A stretch of 64,000 bases of DNA, from NCBI RefSeq assembly GCF_040361275.1, contig NZ_APNH01000004.1, positions 248,001-312,000 on the forward strand, read 5' to 3'. How positions within the stretch are numbered: position 1 is the stretch's first letter; the number at the start of each line of letters is the position of its first letter. Shown here in pieces: positions 8,204-17,203 of this stretch. The translations under genes were made by a program, and so were the position numbers. The notes under the pieces were generated by a model, which was not told the origin of the DNA, ran no database searches, and was given only the letters and a program-made list of their open reading frames with translations. The stretch comes from Salinisphaera sp. T31B1. GTDB lineage: Bacteria; Pseudomonadota; Gammaproteobacteria; Nevskiales; Salinisphaeraceae.

Positions 8204-10821
8204 GTCTCAAGACCGACATTGCCAGCGCTTGGGAAACCGCCGATCGAGCGGAGCGAATCAGATTTTCCAAGATTGGCTGTCTTTGGGCGTTGGTGTTGAT
8301 GCCGCTGGGCGGCACGCTGGATCTGTTCGTGTATCCGAACTTTCTGTCCGAGTTCATGCTCATGCGCATCGCCAGCGATTTTGCAATTGCGGCGATATTC
8401 GCGCTCCACTTTACCTCGTGGGGTATACGGCATATAAAGGTCCTGCCGCTGGCATGGCTGTTGGTTCCGCAGCTGGCTATCGCTTACATGATCTATGCTG
8501 CCGGCGGATTCGGCTCTACCTATTATGCCGGCTTGAATCTGGCGATTCTTGCCATGGGTTTCGTCATGCCCTTTACGGTCGTCGAGTCCATCATTCTCGC
8601 AGTATTGACGTTGTGCCTGTATCTCACCGCCGGCTTGGTTCATACCGGCCCGAGCGCAGATCCCGGCCTCGTCTACAACAACGTCTATTTCATGATCATC
8701 ACGGCCGTAATCAGTGCGATTGCGGTGTATTTCAACCGGCGACGGCGTTACACCGAGTTCAGGCTCAACTATGAATTGAATCTGCGCAATCGGGATCTGG
8801 CCGAGCTAGACCGGGTCAAGTCCGAGTTCTTCGCCAACATCAGCCACGAGTTCCGGACGCCGTTGACCCTGATCCTGGCACCGCTCGAACGCCTGCTGGA
8901 GGCCGAGCGGCGTCTTCCGGCTGGAGTTGCCGAATCGCTCGATCTGATACGGCAGAATGGACTTCGTTTGTTGCGCCTGGTCAATGACCTGCTGGACGTG
9001 ATCCGCCTCGAAGAAGCAAAGGTGGAATTGGACCGGCGGCCGCTGCGTCTTGACACGCTGATCGATGGCGCCGTCCATGCCATGAAACAGTTGGCGCAGA
9101 CTCGCGGGATCGCGCTCGAAAACCGGCCGGCAAGGTCACCCATTTATATCTCGGGGGACCGCAGCGCGCTTGAGAAAATTCTGTTTAACGTGATCGGCAA
9201 CTCCCTGAAATTCACGAACGAAGGGGGGACGGTCCACGTATCGGTAGACGTCGGCGACGGTACGGCCATGGTCGCTGTCGAAGACACCGGCATCGGAATC
9301 AGTTCCGCGCATCTGCCCTACATGTTCGCGCGCTTTCGTCAGGGAGACAGCTCCGCAACGCGCAAGTATGCCGGTACGGGACTCGGGCTCGCCCTGGTCA
9401 AGGAATTTGCAGAACGTCACGGCGGCTCGGTATCGGTGACATCCGAGCTGGGTCGCGGTACCTGTGTACGAATCAGTTTGCCGACTTTGACCGAGCCCGA
9501 GATCGGGCAGGTCGAGCCAGACCGTGACCCGCCGCCATCGTTGAACTCCAGCGACTGGTTCGACGCCGCGACATCTCAATACGCCTTGTCTGCGAAAACA
9601 TCCGCGATCCATGGTGATGTCGCTGGCCACGGGTCAGGCAAGACCGTACTCGTGATCGACGATGAACCTGATATGCGTCGATATCTTGTCGATCTGCTAG
9701 CCGAAGAATATCGGGTCCTGGTGGCGACGAATGGCGTCGAAGGGCTCGAGATGACGCGTCGGCACCGTCCGGACATGCTGGTCCTGGATCTCATGCTTCC
9801 CGAGATCGACGGCCTAGAAGTATGTCGCCAGATCAAGCACGATCCCGACCTTTGGTCGACGCGCATCGTGCTGTTGACCGCGCGCGCAGAAGAGCCCACC
9901 AAGCTCATGGCGCTGCGTAACGGGGCCGATGATTTCCTGACCAAGCCGTTCAGCAGCATCGAGGTGCAGACGCGGTTGCGGAATCTTGCCCGCTCGGTGG
10001 ACCTGGAAGCGGATCTGCGCCGCCGCCACGCGGAACTGCAAGCCACCGTGGGCGAACTGCGTGAAACCCAGCATCAGCTGATCCATAGTGAAAAGCTCAA
10101 CGCACTCGGACGGCTTTCGGCCGGGCTGCTGCATGAGATCAACAATCCGTTGAACTACACGCTCACCGCATTGGAGTTCGCACGCAACGACCCGGCGGTG
10201 GCGAACGAGCCGGATCTGTCTGAAACGCTGGCCGACGTCGACGATGGCATGCAACGAATTCGCGGCATCGTCAAGGAGCTTCGAGCCTTTGCTTACCCGT
10301 CCAAGAACGAGAACGTCGTGTTCGATCTCGAGAGCTCGATCCGTGCGGCGCACCAGATCCTCAGCCATGACCGTGGGGATATCAGCGTAAACATCGAAAC
10401 AGAGGACGGCCTGTCGGTCATGGGCTCGCAGAACCACGTGACCCAAGTTATCGTGAATCTGCTGTCCAACGCCTTCAAGGCTCTGAGGTCGATGTCCGAA
10501 CAACGCCCCGGTCAGGTCAAGATCGTCGCGTGTCGCCATGCCGGCCGCGTTCTGGTCGCCGTGAGAGACAACGGCCCGGGGATCGAGGAGCCGGCCAGAG
10601 AGCGCATTTTCGATCCGTTCTATACCACGGCCGACGTCGGTCAGGGCATGGGTATGGGCCTGAGCGTATGTCAGACGATCGTCAACAATCATGGTGGCCG
10701 ACTTCGGGTCGATAGCCAGCCCGGCGCTTGGACCGAGTTCGTCTTCGACCTGACGCCGGCCGCGGTCGACACGGATGGTTCAGCCGAACCGGATCGGCAA
10801 ACGGCGGCGGCCAGCCGATGA
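8200..10821 (+). CDS. PhcS-like membrane hybrid sensor kinase (6TM–HK–REC–HK)
   Basis: 873 residues from a GTG overlapping the previous stop (GTGA). About six hydrophobic helices occupy residues 25–180, like the membrane sensor of CqsS/LqsS/PhcS. Then comes a first kinase: H-box ISHEFRTPL (His216), an N-box-like GNSLKFTNEG, and DTGIGI and GTGLGLAL. A receiver domain follows with phospho-acceptor Asp530 (LVLDLMLP) and a TKPF lysine. A second kinase follows with GLLHEINNPLNY (His645), NLLSNAFKAL, DNGPGIEE and GMGMGLSV. PhcS is a simpler sensor kinase, so this is an enlarged version. It probably detects the product of the upstream methyltransferase and relays phosphate to the two downstream receivers. 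Naming is by context and architecture. Confidence 0.78.
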   Translation: MSLKTDIASAWETADRAERIRFSKIGCLWALVLMPLGGTLDLFVYPNFLSEFMLMRIASDFAIAAIFALHFTSWGIRHIKVLPLAWLLVPQLAIAYMIYAAGGFGSTYYAGLNLAILAMGFVMPFTVVESIILAVLTLCLYLTAGLVHTGPSADPGLVYNNVYFMIITAVISAIAVYFNRRRRYTEFRLNYELNLRNRDLAELDRVKSEFFANISHEFRTPLTLILAPLERLLEAERRLPAGVAESLDLIRQNGLRLLRLVNDLLDVIRLEEAKVELDRRPLRLDTLIDGAVHAMKQLAQTRGIALENRPARSPIYISGDRSALEKILFNVIGNSLKFTNEGGTVHVSVDVGDGTAMVAVEDTGIGISSAHLPYMFARFRQGDSSATRKYAGTGLGLALVKEFAERHGGSVSVTSELGRGTCVRISLPTLTEPEIGQVEPDRDPPPSLNSSDWFDAATSQYALSAKTSAIHGDVAGHGSGKTVLVIDDEPDMRRYLVDLLAEEYRVLVATNGVEGLEMTRRHRPDMLVLDLMLPEIDGLEVCRQIKHDPDLWSTRIVLLTARAEEPTKLMALRNGADDFLTKPFSSIEVQTRLRNLARSVDLEADLRRRHAELQATVGELRETQHQLIHSEKLNALGRLSAGLLHEINNPLNYTLTALEFARNDPAVANEPDLSETLADVDDGMQRIRGIVKELRAFAYPSKNENVVFDLESSIRAAHQILSHDRGDISVNIETEDGLSVMGSQNHVTQVIVNLLSNAFKALRSMSEQRPGQVKIVACRHAGRVLVAVRDNGPGIEEPARERIFDPFYTTADVGQGMGMGLSVCQTIVNNHGGRLRVDSQPGAWTEFVFDLTPAAVDTDGSAEPDRQTAAASR

Positions 10822-11993
10822 GCTCGGTTCACGGCGCACCCATGGTGCTGTTCATCGACGACGAGCCACTGATCCGCAAATACTTCGAGCGCGCCTTCGG
10901 GCGCGACATGAATGTCTGCTGCGCGGCCAGCGGCGAGGAAGCGCGGCTCATTCTGGCGGATCCGGACAGCCAGATCGCCGTGGTGATGACCGATCAGCGC
11001 ATGCCCGTCGAGGACGGCGTCACGCTGCTGGGCCATGTCAAGGATGAATGGCCTCAGATCGTGCGAATACTCACCACCGCCTACAGCGAGATAGAAGACG
11101 CGATCGCTGCGGTCAATTCCGGCGAGATCTGGCGCTATGTCACCAAACCCTGGGACTTCGACGAACTGCGCACGCTGTTGCATTCGGCGCTCGAGGTCTA
11201 TCATGCCCGCGCGTACGAGGCGACGCTGTTGGCCGAGCGGCGGCGCGGCATGATGATGGTGGCCAGCCATATCGCCCACGAGATGCGTACCCCGCTGCGC
11301 AGCATCCATTCCGCGGCAACCGGCATCGAGCGTTATCTGCCCCGTCTGCTGGCCGGCTACGATTGGGCCATTCAGGCGGGCGCCGAGATCGAGCCGATGA
11401 CTCAGCGCCACCGGGATGTCCTCGCCCAGGCGGCGCTGGGCATGCAGCGGGTGGCGGACCGGGCCAACGGGCTGATTGATCTGTTGCTGGCCAACGCCGG
11501 CGCCTACCGTATCGATGCCGAGGCGTTCGAGCGCTGCGACATGGTCGAGTGTGTCGATGTCGTACTGCGAGACTTTCCCTTCGGCGAACGGGAACGCGAA
11601 CTGGTTCACTGGTCGCCGGGGCCGGGATTCGAATTCGTGGGCTCGTTCAGTTTGATGGTGTTCGTGCTGCAGAATCTGTTGCGCAATGCGCTACAGGCGA
11701 TAGCGGCCGCCGGCCAGGGCGAGATCGTGATCTGGACGCGGTGTGGGGCGGGTTACAACGGGCTGCATATGCGCGATACCGGCATCGGCATCGAGCGAGA
11801 ACACCTGCCCAGAATCTTCGACGATTTCACCAGTTTTGCAGGCGCGCGACATAGTGCAGGCGTTGGATTGGGCTTCTGTCGTAAGGTGATTACCAGTTTC
11901 GGCGGCCATATCGACTGCCACAGCGAACATCGACGCTATACCCAGTTCGATCTGTGGCTGCCCGTCTGCCAGGTCCAGCAGACCGCTTTCTAG
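10818..11993 (+). CDS. PhcR-like response regulator with C-terminal histidine kinase domain
   Basis: 391 residues, ATG overlapping the previous stop (ATGA). N-terminal receiver domain: FIDDEP acidic pair, Asp59 in VMTDQRMP, TKPW lysine. It is followed by a kinase with H-box SHIAHEMRTPL (His154) and an ATPase part with NLLRNALQAI, DTGIGIE and GVGLGFC. A receiver joined to a kinase output is the hallmark architecture of Ralstonia PhcR. There is no membrane segment or DNA-binding domain, so output is by phosphotransfer or protein contact. The receiver and linker resemble those of the next gene (TTAY...EDAI.AVN.GEI.RY.TKPW), suggesting a tandem duplication. Confidence 0.8.
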   Translation: MSSVHGAPMVLFIDDEPLIRKYFERAFGRDMNVCCAASGEEARLILADPDSQIAVVMTDQRMPVEDGVTLLGHVKDEWPQIVRILTTAYSEIEDAIAAVNSGEIWRYVTKPWDFDELRTLLHSALEVYHARAYEATLLAERRRGMMMVASHIAHEMRTPLRSIHSAATGIERYLPRLLAGYDWAIQAGAEIEPMTQRHRDVLAQAALGMQRVADRANGLIDLLLANAGAYRIDAEAFERCDMVECVDVVLRDFPFGERERELVHWSPGPGFEFVGSFSLMVFVLQNLLRNALQAIAAAGQGEIVIWTRCGAGYNGLHMRDTGIGIEREHLPRIFDDFTSFAGARHSAGVGLGFCRKVITSFGGHIDCHSEHRRYTQFDLWLPVCQVQQTAF

Positions 11994-12008
11994 AAAGGCA
12001 CGCACTCC

Positions 12009-13124
12009 ATGACCGATTCCCTGATCTCGGACTATGCCATTCTCTACGTCGACGACGAGCAGATGGCACTCAAGTATTTTCGTCGTTTCGTGGACCGCGA
12101 GTTCACGGTGCATACGGCTACCAGCGTGGACGAGGCGCTGGCCATCCTCGATCGTGAGGGGGCATCGATCGGCGTGTTGATCACCGATCAACGCATGCCC
12201 GGCCAGTCCGGCGTCGATCTGCTGAAAAAGGTGCGCGCCCGGTGGCCCCATATCGTGCGCATGCTGACCACAGCCTATGCCGATCTCGAAGACGCCATCG
12301 AAGCGGTCAACCGTGGCGAGATATTCCGGTACCTGACCAAGCCATGGGAAACCCAGACGCTGCGCACCGAACTGCGCCAGGCCATGGAAATGTTCACGCT
12401 ACGCCAGGAGCGCGCAGCGCTGATGCGCGAGAAGATGAGCGTATGGCAGCGTCTGGTTCAGCTGGGGCGGCTGCGCGATCTGGTGATCATGGCCCATAGC
12501 CTGGGTGGGCTGACCCGCAGCGACCGCGCAGTAATGGCCTTTCTCGAGGCGCATCTGGCGGGCGGCGATGCGCCGCTGGCGTCCGCCGAGCAACTCGATC
12601 TGTGGGAGGTCACCGAATTCGAGATCGAGCGGTCGATCGCGATCGTTGAGCACGTCCGTGATGCCATCGACGAGGAAACGATCTCCCCAACGAATCCACC
12701 CCGGCCATCGACCGGTCAGGCGCTGGTCGATCTGGCGCGAGCCGCCGGCTTGATCGTAAACGCCGAAGACGCCGACCGGGCACGGACCTGGGTTACCGAT
12801 GACGCCAGCGTCGCGCGGCTGTGTCGCGCACTCGCGAACGCAAACACCGGTCCCGATGCGCTGGTCGTCACGATCTCTCACGATCACGCTGGTTGGCTTT
12901 TGTCCTGGCGGAATACGCCGGACGACGATCGGACGCGTCAGGCGGCGCTGCTGAGCGTTTATCTATTGGCCTATCATCTCGGCGGGGAGGTCTCGGTGAC
13001 CGGCGCCGACACCGAACGTGGCTATAGTGTTCGTCTGCCGACCGAACGCGCCGCGTGTGTCGAATCGGCACCGCCGGACGGGTGGCTGAGTTCGTTGCTC
13101 GTGCGTCTCGAGGGCTGGGACTGA
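12009..13124 (+). CDS. PhcQ-like response regulator with degenerate kinase-like C-terminus
   Basis: 371 residues with GAAAGG about 10 bases upstream. The N-terminal receiver has YVDDEQ, Asp60 in LITDQRMPGQSG and a TKPW lysine. The rest contains no H-box histidine motif. Residues about 285–350 keep a trace of an ATPase fold (SHDHAGWLLSWRN, LAYHLGGEVSV) but lack the N, G1 and G2 motifs. It matches PhcQ by position, receiver sequence and lack of a DNA-binding domain. Last gene of the signalling operon; no phcA-type LysR regulator is nearby. Confidence 0.72.
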   Translation: MTDSLISDYAILYVDDEQMALKYFRRFVDREFTVHTATSVDEALAILDREGASIGVLITDQRMPGQSGVDLLKKVRARWPHIVRMLTTAYADLEDAIEAVNRGEIFRYLTKPWETQTLRTELRQAMEMFTLRQERAALMREKMSVWQRLVQLGRLRDLVIMAHSLGGLTRSDRAVMAFLEAHLAGGDAPLASAEQLDLWEVTEFEIERSIAIVEHVRDAIDEETISPTNPPRPSTGQALVDLARAAGLIVNAEDADRARTWVTDDASVARLCRALANANTGPDALVVTISHDHAGWLLSWRNTPDDDRTRQAALLSVYLLAYHLGGEVSVTGADTERGYSVRLPTERAACVESAPPDGWLSSLLVRLEGWD

Positions 13125-13162
13125 CCCCTGGCCAAAGCCCGACCGGCGTCGACGCGCGGCGT

Positions 13163-14146
13163 TCAGGACAGACGGATGGGGCTGGGCGCGTCACCGGCGC
13201 GCGGCGTACGACGGCGCTTGCGTTCGTCGCGTGCATCCGTCGACAGGTGCTGGGCGAAGAATGCCAGTTGATCGGCGCTGGACTGACGGAACCCCGCGCC
13301 GCGGTAGATATCGAAATGGCCGATCCGGTAGTGGCGTTCGGTGGCACGATCACCCGCATGCAAGGCGGCGGCTTCTGCGGCATAGGTCGGGGCCACCGAA
13401 TCCTCGTCGCATATCTGGATCAGCACAGGGCAGGCGAGCCGGTTGGCGCGCCTGCCCGGACGATAGAACGCCAGGGTCAGGGCAAAACGGGCCGCGATCT
13501 CGTTGCGCCAGTCGTCGGGCACGATTGCCAGGTATCCGTCGTAGGCATCAGCGCTACTCATGGCCGCGAGTGTGCCCGGGCGTCCGACGATCGGAATATA
13601 GTAAGGGTCGGCGCCGGCGAGGTTGGCGATGGCATCGCGGGTACCCGCCCAGGCCAGCCGAAGCAGATGCCAGGTGCCGGCATAGGCCCGCAGGTTGAGC
13701 ACAGCGGCCAGCCCGTCCATGAGGGGGCCCTGGGCGGTCACGGCGGCGATGCGCTTGTCGGCTACGGCGGCGGCGATCACGTGGCCGCCCGAGAACGAAC
13801 TGCCCCAGAGGGCGATACGCTCGGCGTCAACGTCGAGCTGGCGCCGGGCGACGCTGATCGCGACCTTCCAGTCGTGTAGCTGCCGCCGTACCGACATCAG
13901 TTGGCGCGGTTCGCCATCGCTGGCGCCAAAATGCCGATAGTCGAACAGGAACACGGCCAGACCGGCGTCGGCGAAGCGCTCGGCATAGGGTGTCAGGCCA
14001 GCGTCGCGCGTACCGCCCAACCCATGGGCCATGACCACACAAGGCACGCCGTCGGAATGACGAAATGCATCGCTGCGAGGCCGATAGAACCACGCCCGGC
14101 AGGTCGTGCCCTGGCTTACGAAATCGATATCCAGACGCTCGTGCAT
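13163..14146 (-). CDS. Alpha/beta hydrolase (dienelactone hydrolase-like)
   Basis: 327 residues from the ATG at 14146; an upstream in-frame ATG at 14227 would add 27 Pro/Arg-rich residues and is less likely. The alpha/beta-hydrolase features are VVMAHGLGGTRDAG (oxyanion-hole HG), the nucleophile elbow WGSSFSGG at about residue 120, and a late histidine in YRIGHFDIY with the acid in ICDEDSVAP. No signal peptide. The substrate cannot be told from sequence. It converges on the phc-like operon with only 38 bases between stops. Confidence 0.75.
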   Translation of the reverse strand: MHERLDIDFVSQGTTCRAWFYRPRSDAFRHSDGVPCVVMAHGLGGTRDAGLTPYAERFADAGLAVFLFDYRHFGASDGEPRQLMSVRRQLHDWKVAISVARRQLDVDAERIALWGSSFSGGHVIAAAVADKRIAAVTAQGPLMDGLAAVLNLRAYAGTWHLLRLAWAGTRDAIANLAGADPYYIPIVGRPGTLAAMSSADAYDGYLAIVPDDWRNEIAARFALTLAFYRPGRRANRLACPVLIQICDEDSVAPTYAAEAAALHAGDRATERHYRIGHFDIYRGAGFRQSSADQLAFFAQHLSTDARDERKRRRTPRAGDAPSPIRLS

Positions 14147-14428
14147 AGTCCCCGGAAAGTAGTGTGCAGGCCCGATCGGCGAACGTTGCGGCCTGGCCGG
14201 AACGCGTCCCGGACTCGGGGCGTGCATCAATGAAGAACAGCGCCTAGTATGCCGGTTTGTTCCGGCCCGGCGAAGTCGGGGCGCCGGCGGGCGCGGGGGG
14301 GCCGAGGCCTGCCGCCCGACGCGTGCCTTGCCTGACGCCGCTGCGCGGTGCCCGTATCGCGATGTGCGTCGAGCCAACCGGCGGCCGGGCACGGTGCGCG
14401 TTCGCCCGGACGCACCACGAGGTTGATC

Positions 14429-15796
14429 ATGGCGCGACAGAAATCGATATTCGTATGTGAGAGCTGCGGGGCGACCCACCCGAAATGGGCCGGCCAGTGC
14501 AGCGATTGTGGTGCCTGGAATACGCTGGTCGAGAGCGTGGCCGCGGCGCCGGCCAAACCGGGGGCCAGCGCGCCGGCCTCGTTCGCTGATCATGCGCCGC
14601 GGGTCGAACGCCTGAATGCGATCCAGCCGCGCGAGACCGCTCGCACGCCGACTGGGCTGTCGGAGCTCGATCGTGTGCTGGGCGGCGGTCTGGTCGCCGG
14701 TTCGGTCATTCTGATCGGTGGCGACCCGGGTATCGGCAAGTCGACGCTTCTGTTGCAGGTGCTCGCCCAGCTGTCGGCGGCCATTCCGGCGCTCTATGTC
14801 ACCGGCGAGGAGTCGCTCGAACAGGTCCATCTGCGCGCGCAGCGGCTGGGCGTCGGCCAGGCCGAGCTGGCGGTGCTGGCCGAAACCTGTGTCGAACGCG
14901 TACTCGCGCTGGCCAAGCCGCAGGCGCCGCGGCTGATGGTGATCGACTCCATTCAGACCGTGTTTTCGCAGGCGCTGACCTCGGCGCCGGGCAGCGTATC
15001 GCAGGTGCGCGAATCGGCCTCGATGCTCGTGCGTTTTGCCAAGGCCACCGGCACGGCGCTGATTCTGGTCGGGCACGTCACCAAGGAAGGCACGATTGCC
15101 GGTCCGCGCGTGCTCGAGCATATGGTGGATACGGTGTTGTATTTCGAAGCCGAAGCCTCCAGCCGGTTCCGGGTGATCCGGGCCGTGAAGAACCGTTTCG
15201 GCGCGGTCAACGAGCTCGGCGTGTTCGCCATGTCCGGCGCCGGGCTCAAGCAGGTCACCAATCCGAGTGCGATCTTTCTGTCACGGCACGAGACCGCTGT
15301 GCCCGGCAGCGCCGTCATGGTGACCCGCGAAGGCTCGCGGCCAATGCTGGTTGAAGTACAGGCACTGGTAGACGGCTCGCAGCTTCACAATCCACGTCGG
15401 GTCGCCCTCGGTCCGGACTCACAGCGTCTGGCGATGCTGCTTGCGGTATTGCATCGCCATGGCGGGATCGCCCTGGGCGATCAGGACGTGTTCGTCAATG
15501 TAGTCGGCGGCATGCGTGTCTCCGAGACGGCCGCCGATCTGGCAGTGCTGCTCGCTGCGCTGTCGAGTTTTCGCGACCGGCCGTTGGGCGAGAAGCTCGT
15601 GGTGTTCGGCGAGGTCGGTCTGGCCGGCGAGATCCGGCCGGTACCCGGGGGTGAGGAGCGCCTGGCCGAGGCCGCAAAGCACGGGTTCACTCGGGCAATC
15701 GTGCCCCGGTCCAATACGCCGCGCAGCGCACGGATCGGCGAGTTGCAGATCGTGGGCGTCGGGCGCCTCGATGAGGCGATCGACGCGGTGCGCTGA
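14429..15796 (+). CDS. radA: DNA repair protein RadA
   Basis: 455 residues. N-terminal C4 zinc finger (CESCGATHPKWAGQCSDCG), Walker A GGDPGIGKST at about residue 98, the RadA-specific KNRFG motif at about 255, and a C-terminal Lon-protease-like domain with GEVGLAGEIRPV. RadA processes recombination branch intermediates. The ATG at 14429 was chosen because the zinc finger starts immediately after it; the upstream extension is not RadA-like. Confidence 0.96.
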   Translation: MARQKSIFVCESCGATHPKWAGQCSDCGAWNTLVESVAAAPAKPGASAPASFADHAPRVERLNAIQPRETARTPTGLSELDRVLGGGLVAGSVILIGGDPGIGKSTLLLQVLAQLSAAIPALYVTGEESLEQVHLRAQRLGVGQAELAVLAETCVERVLALAKPQAPRLMVIDSIQTVFSQALTSAPGSVSQVRESASMLVRFAKATGTALILVGHVTKEGTIAGPRVLEHMVDTVLYFEAEASSRFRVIRAVKNRFGAVNELGVFAMSGAGLKQVTNPSAIFLSRHETAVPGSAVMVTREGSRPMLVEVQALVDGSQLHNPRRVALGPDSQRLAMLLAVLHRHGGIALGDQDVFVNVVGGMRVSETAADLAVLLAALSSFRDRPLGEKLVVFGEVGLAGEIRPVPGGEERLAEAAKHGFTRAIVPRSNTPRSARIGELQIVGVGRLDEAIDAVR

Positions 15797-15823
15797 GCCC
15801 GGCCGAGCCGTTGCGCCGTTCGG

Positions 15824-17137
15824 TCAGGCGGATTCGTCGTCGCGTAGCGCGGTCTCTCCGGCGGGGCGCTTGCGCAGACGCCGCTTGGGTGGGCGTACGC
15901 GCACGGTCGTGACCAGGTTCGCGCGCGTCTGGGCGATCTCAAGCACGTATTTGCCGACCTTGAGCTTGGTGCCGGGCTGCGGGATGGTCTCCAGGTGTTC
16001 GGTGATCAGCCCGTTCATGGTCTTGGGCCCGTCCACCGGCAGCTTCCAGTTCATCGCGCGATTAAGCGCCCGCAGGGTGACCGTGCCGTCGACGAGATAG
16101 CTGTCGTCGGCATCCATATAGACGTTCTTCACCCGCGTGGCCGGATCGGTGGTGAATTCGCCGACGATCTCCTCGAGGATATCCTCCAGCGTGACCAGAC
16201 CCTGGATATCGCCATACTCGTCGACCACGAACCCGATCCGCCGTTTCTGGTTCTGGAAGTTGAGCAACTGCTGGTTCAACGGCGTGCCCTCGGGCACGAA
16301 ATACGGCTCCCGTGCCAGGCCGAGCAGGGCGTTCTTGTCCAGGTCGTCGTTGGAAACCAGCGCCAGTACCCGCCGCATATGCACGATGCCGGCGAGCTCG
16401 TCGATCGAGCCGTCGAACAAAGGCAGGCGCGTGTGCTGGTTGTGGACCAGCTGGTCTAGGATCTCGGGCCAGGACTTGCTGATATCGATGCCCACGATCT
16501 CGTTGCGTGGAATCATGATGTCTTCGACCGTGGCTTTCTCCATATCCAGGATCGACAGCAGCATCTGCTGATGGCGTCTGGGTATCATCGCCCCGGCTTC
16601 GGTGACCACGGTGCGCAGTTCCTCCGACGACAGCGAATGCGCGGCGGCGTCCTCGGCCGACACACGGAACAGGCGCAGGATGCTGTTGCCGGCCATGTTG
16701 ACCACCCAGACCAGTGGCCAGGCGATGCGCAGCAGGGGCTTGTAGACATACGACGCCGGGTAGGCGAACCGCTCCGGGTGCAGCGCAGCCAGTGTCTTGG
16801 GCGTGACTTCGGAAAAGATCAGGACGACGACCGTGAGCGCGACAGTCGCTACCAGCACGCCGAAGTCTCCGTACAAACGGATCCCGATGACCGTGGCCAC
16901 CGCCGAGGCAGCGATGTTGACCAGATTGTTGCCGAGCAGAATCAAGCCAATGAGACGATCGGGCCGTTCGAGCAGGGTGGCTGCGCGCGTGGCGCCGCCG
17001 TGGCCGCTTTTGGCCAGATGCTTCATCCGGTAGCGATTGAGCGTCATCAGCCCGGTCTCGGAGCCCGAGAAGAAGGCCGACAGCATCAGCATGAGGATCA
17101 GAATGCCGAACAGGATCGGCAGCGAAATGGCGTCCAA
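15824..17137 (-). CDS. corB: CorB/CNNM-family transporter (HlyC/CorC family, CBS domains)
   Basis: 437 residues. An N-terminal CNNM (DUF21) membrane domain of about three to four helices contains SAFFSGSETGLMTL and LLGNNLVNI. Two CBS domains lie in the middle (IMIPRNEIVGID ... and RRIGFVVDEYGDIQGLVTLEDILEEIVGE), followed by a CorC/HlyC C-terminal domain. The family is linked to Mg2+/Co2+ efflux or Mg2+ homeostasis (E. coli YfjD/CorB). Next upstream on the same strand is the cytochrome c assembly-type membrane protein YpjD, a frequent neighbour in this group. Confidence 0.88.
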   Translation of the reverse strand: MDAISLPILFGILILMLMLSAFFSGSETGLMTLNRYRMKHLAKSGHGGATRAATLLERPDRLIGLILLGNNLVNIAASAVATVIGIRLYGDFGVLVATVALTVVVLIFSEVTPKTLAALHPERFAYPASYVYKPLLRIAWPLVWVVNMAGNSILRLFRVSAEDAAAHSLSSEELRTVVTEAGAMIPRRHQQMLLSILDMEKATVEDIMIPRNEIVGIDISKSWPEILDQLVHNQHTRLPLFDGSIDELAGIVHMRRVLALVSNDDLDKNALLGLAREPYFVPEGTPLNQQLLNFQNQKRRIGFVVDEYGDIQGLVTLEDILEEIVGEFTTDPATRVKNVYMDADDSYLVDGTVTLRALNRAMNWKLPVDGPKTMNGLITEHLETIPQPGTKLKVGKYVLEIAQTRANLVTTVRVRPPKRRLRKRPAGETALRDDESA

Positions 17138-17203
17138 GAACTCGAGCCCGTATTCAAATGGAGTGGCGCAGGACGGCGGCGATGAATGTCGCCGGGGCGC
17201 TGG

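Noticed and set aside
14147-15121. Open minus-strand extension of the alpha/beta hydrolase across radA
   Set aside because: Arg/Gly-rich shadow of radA; the hydrolase fold begins at MHERLDIDF and radA is unmistakable on the other strand.
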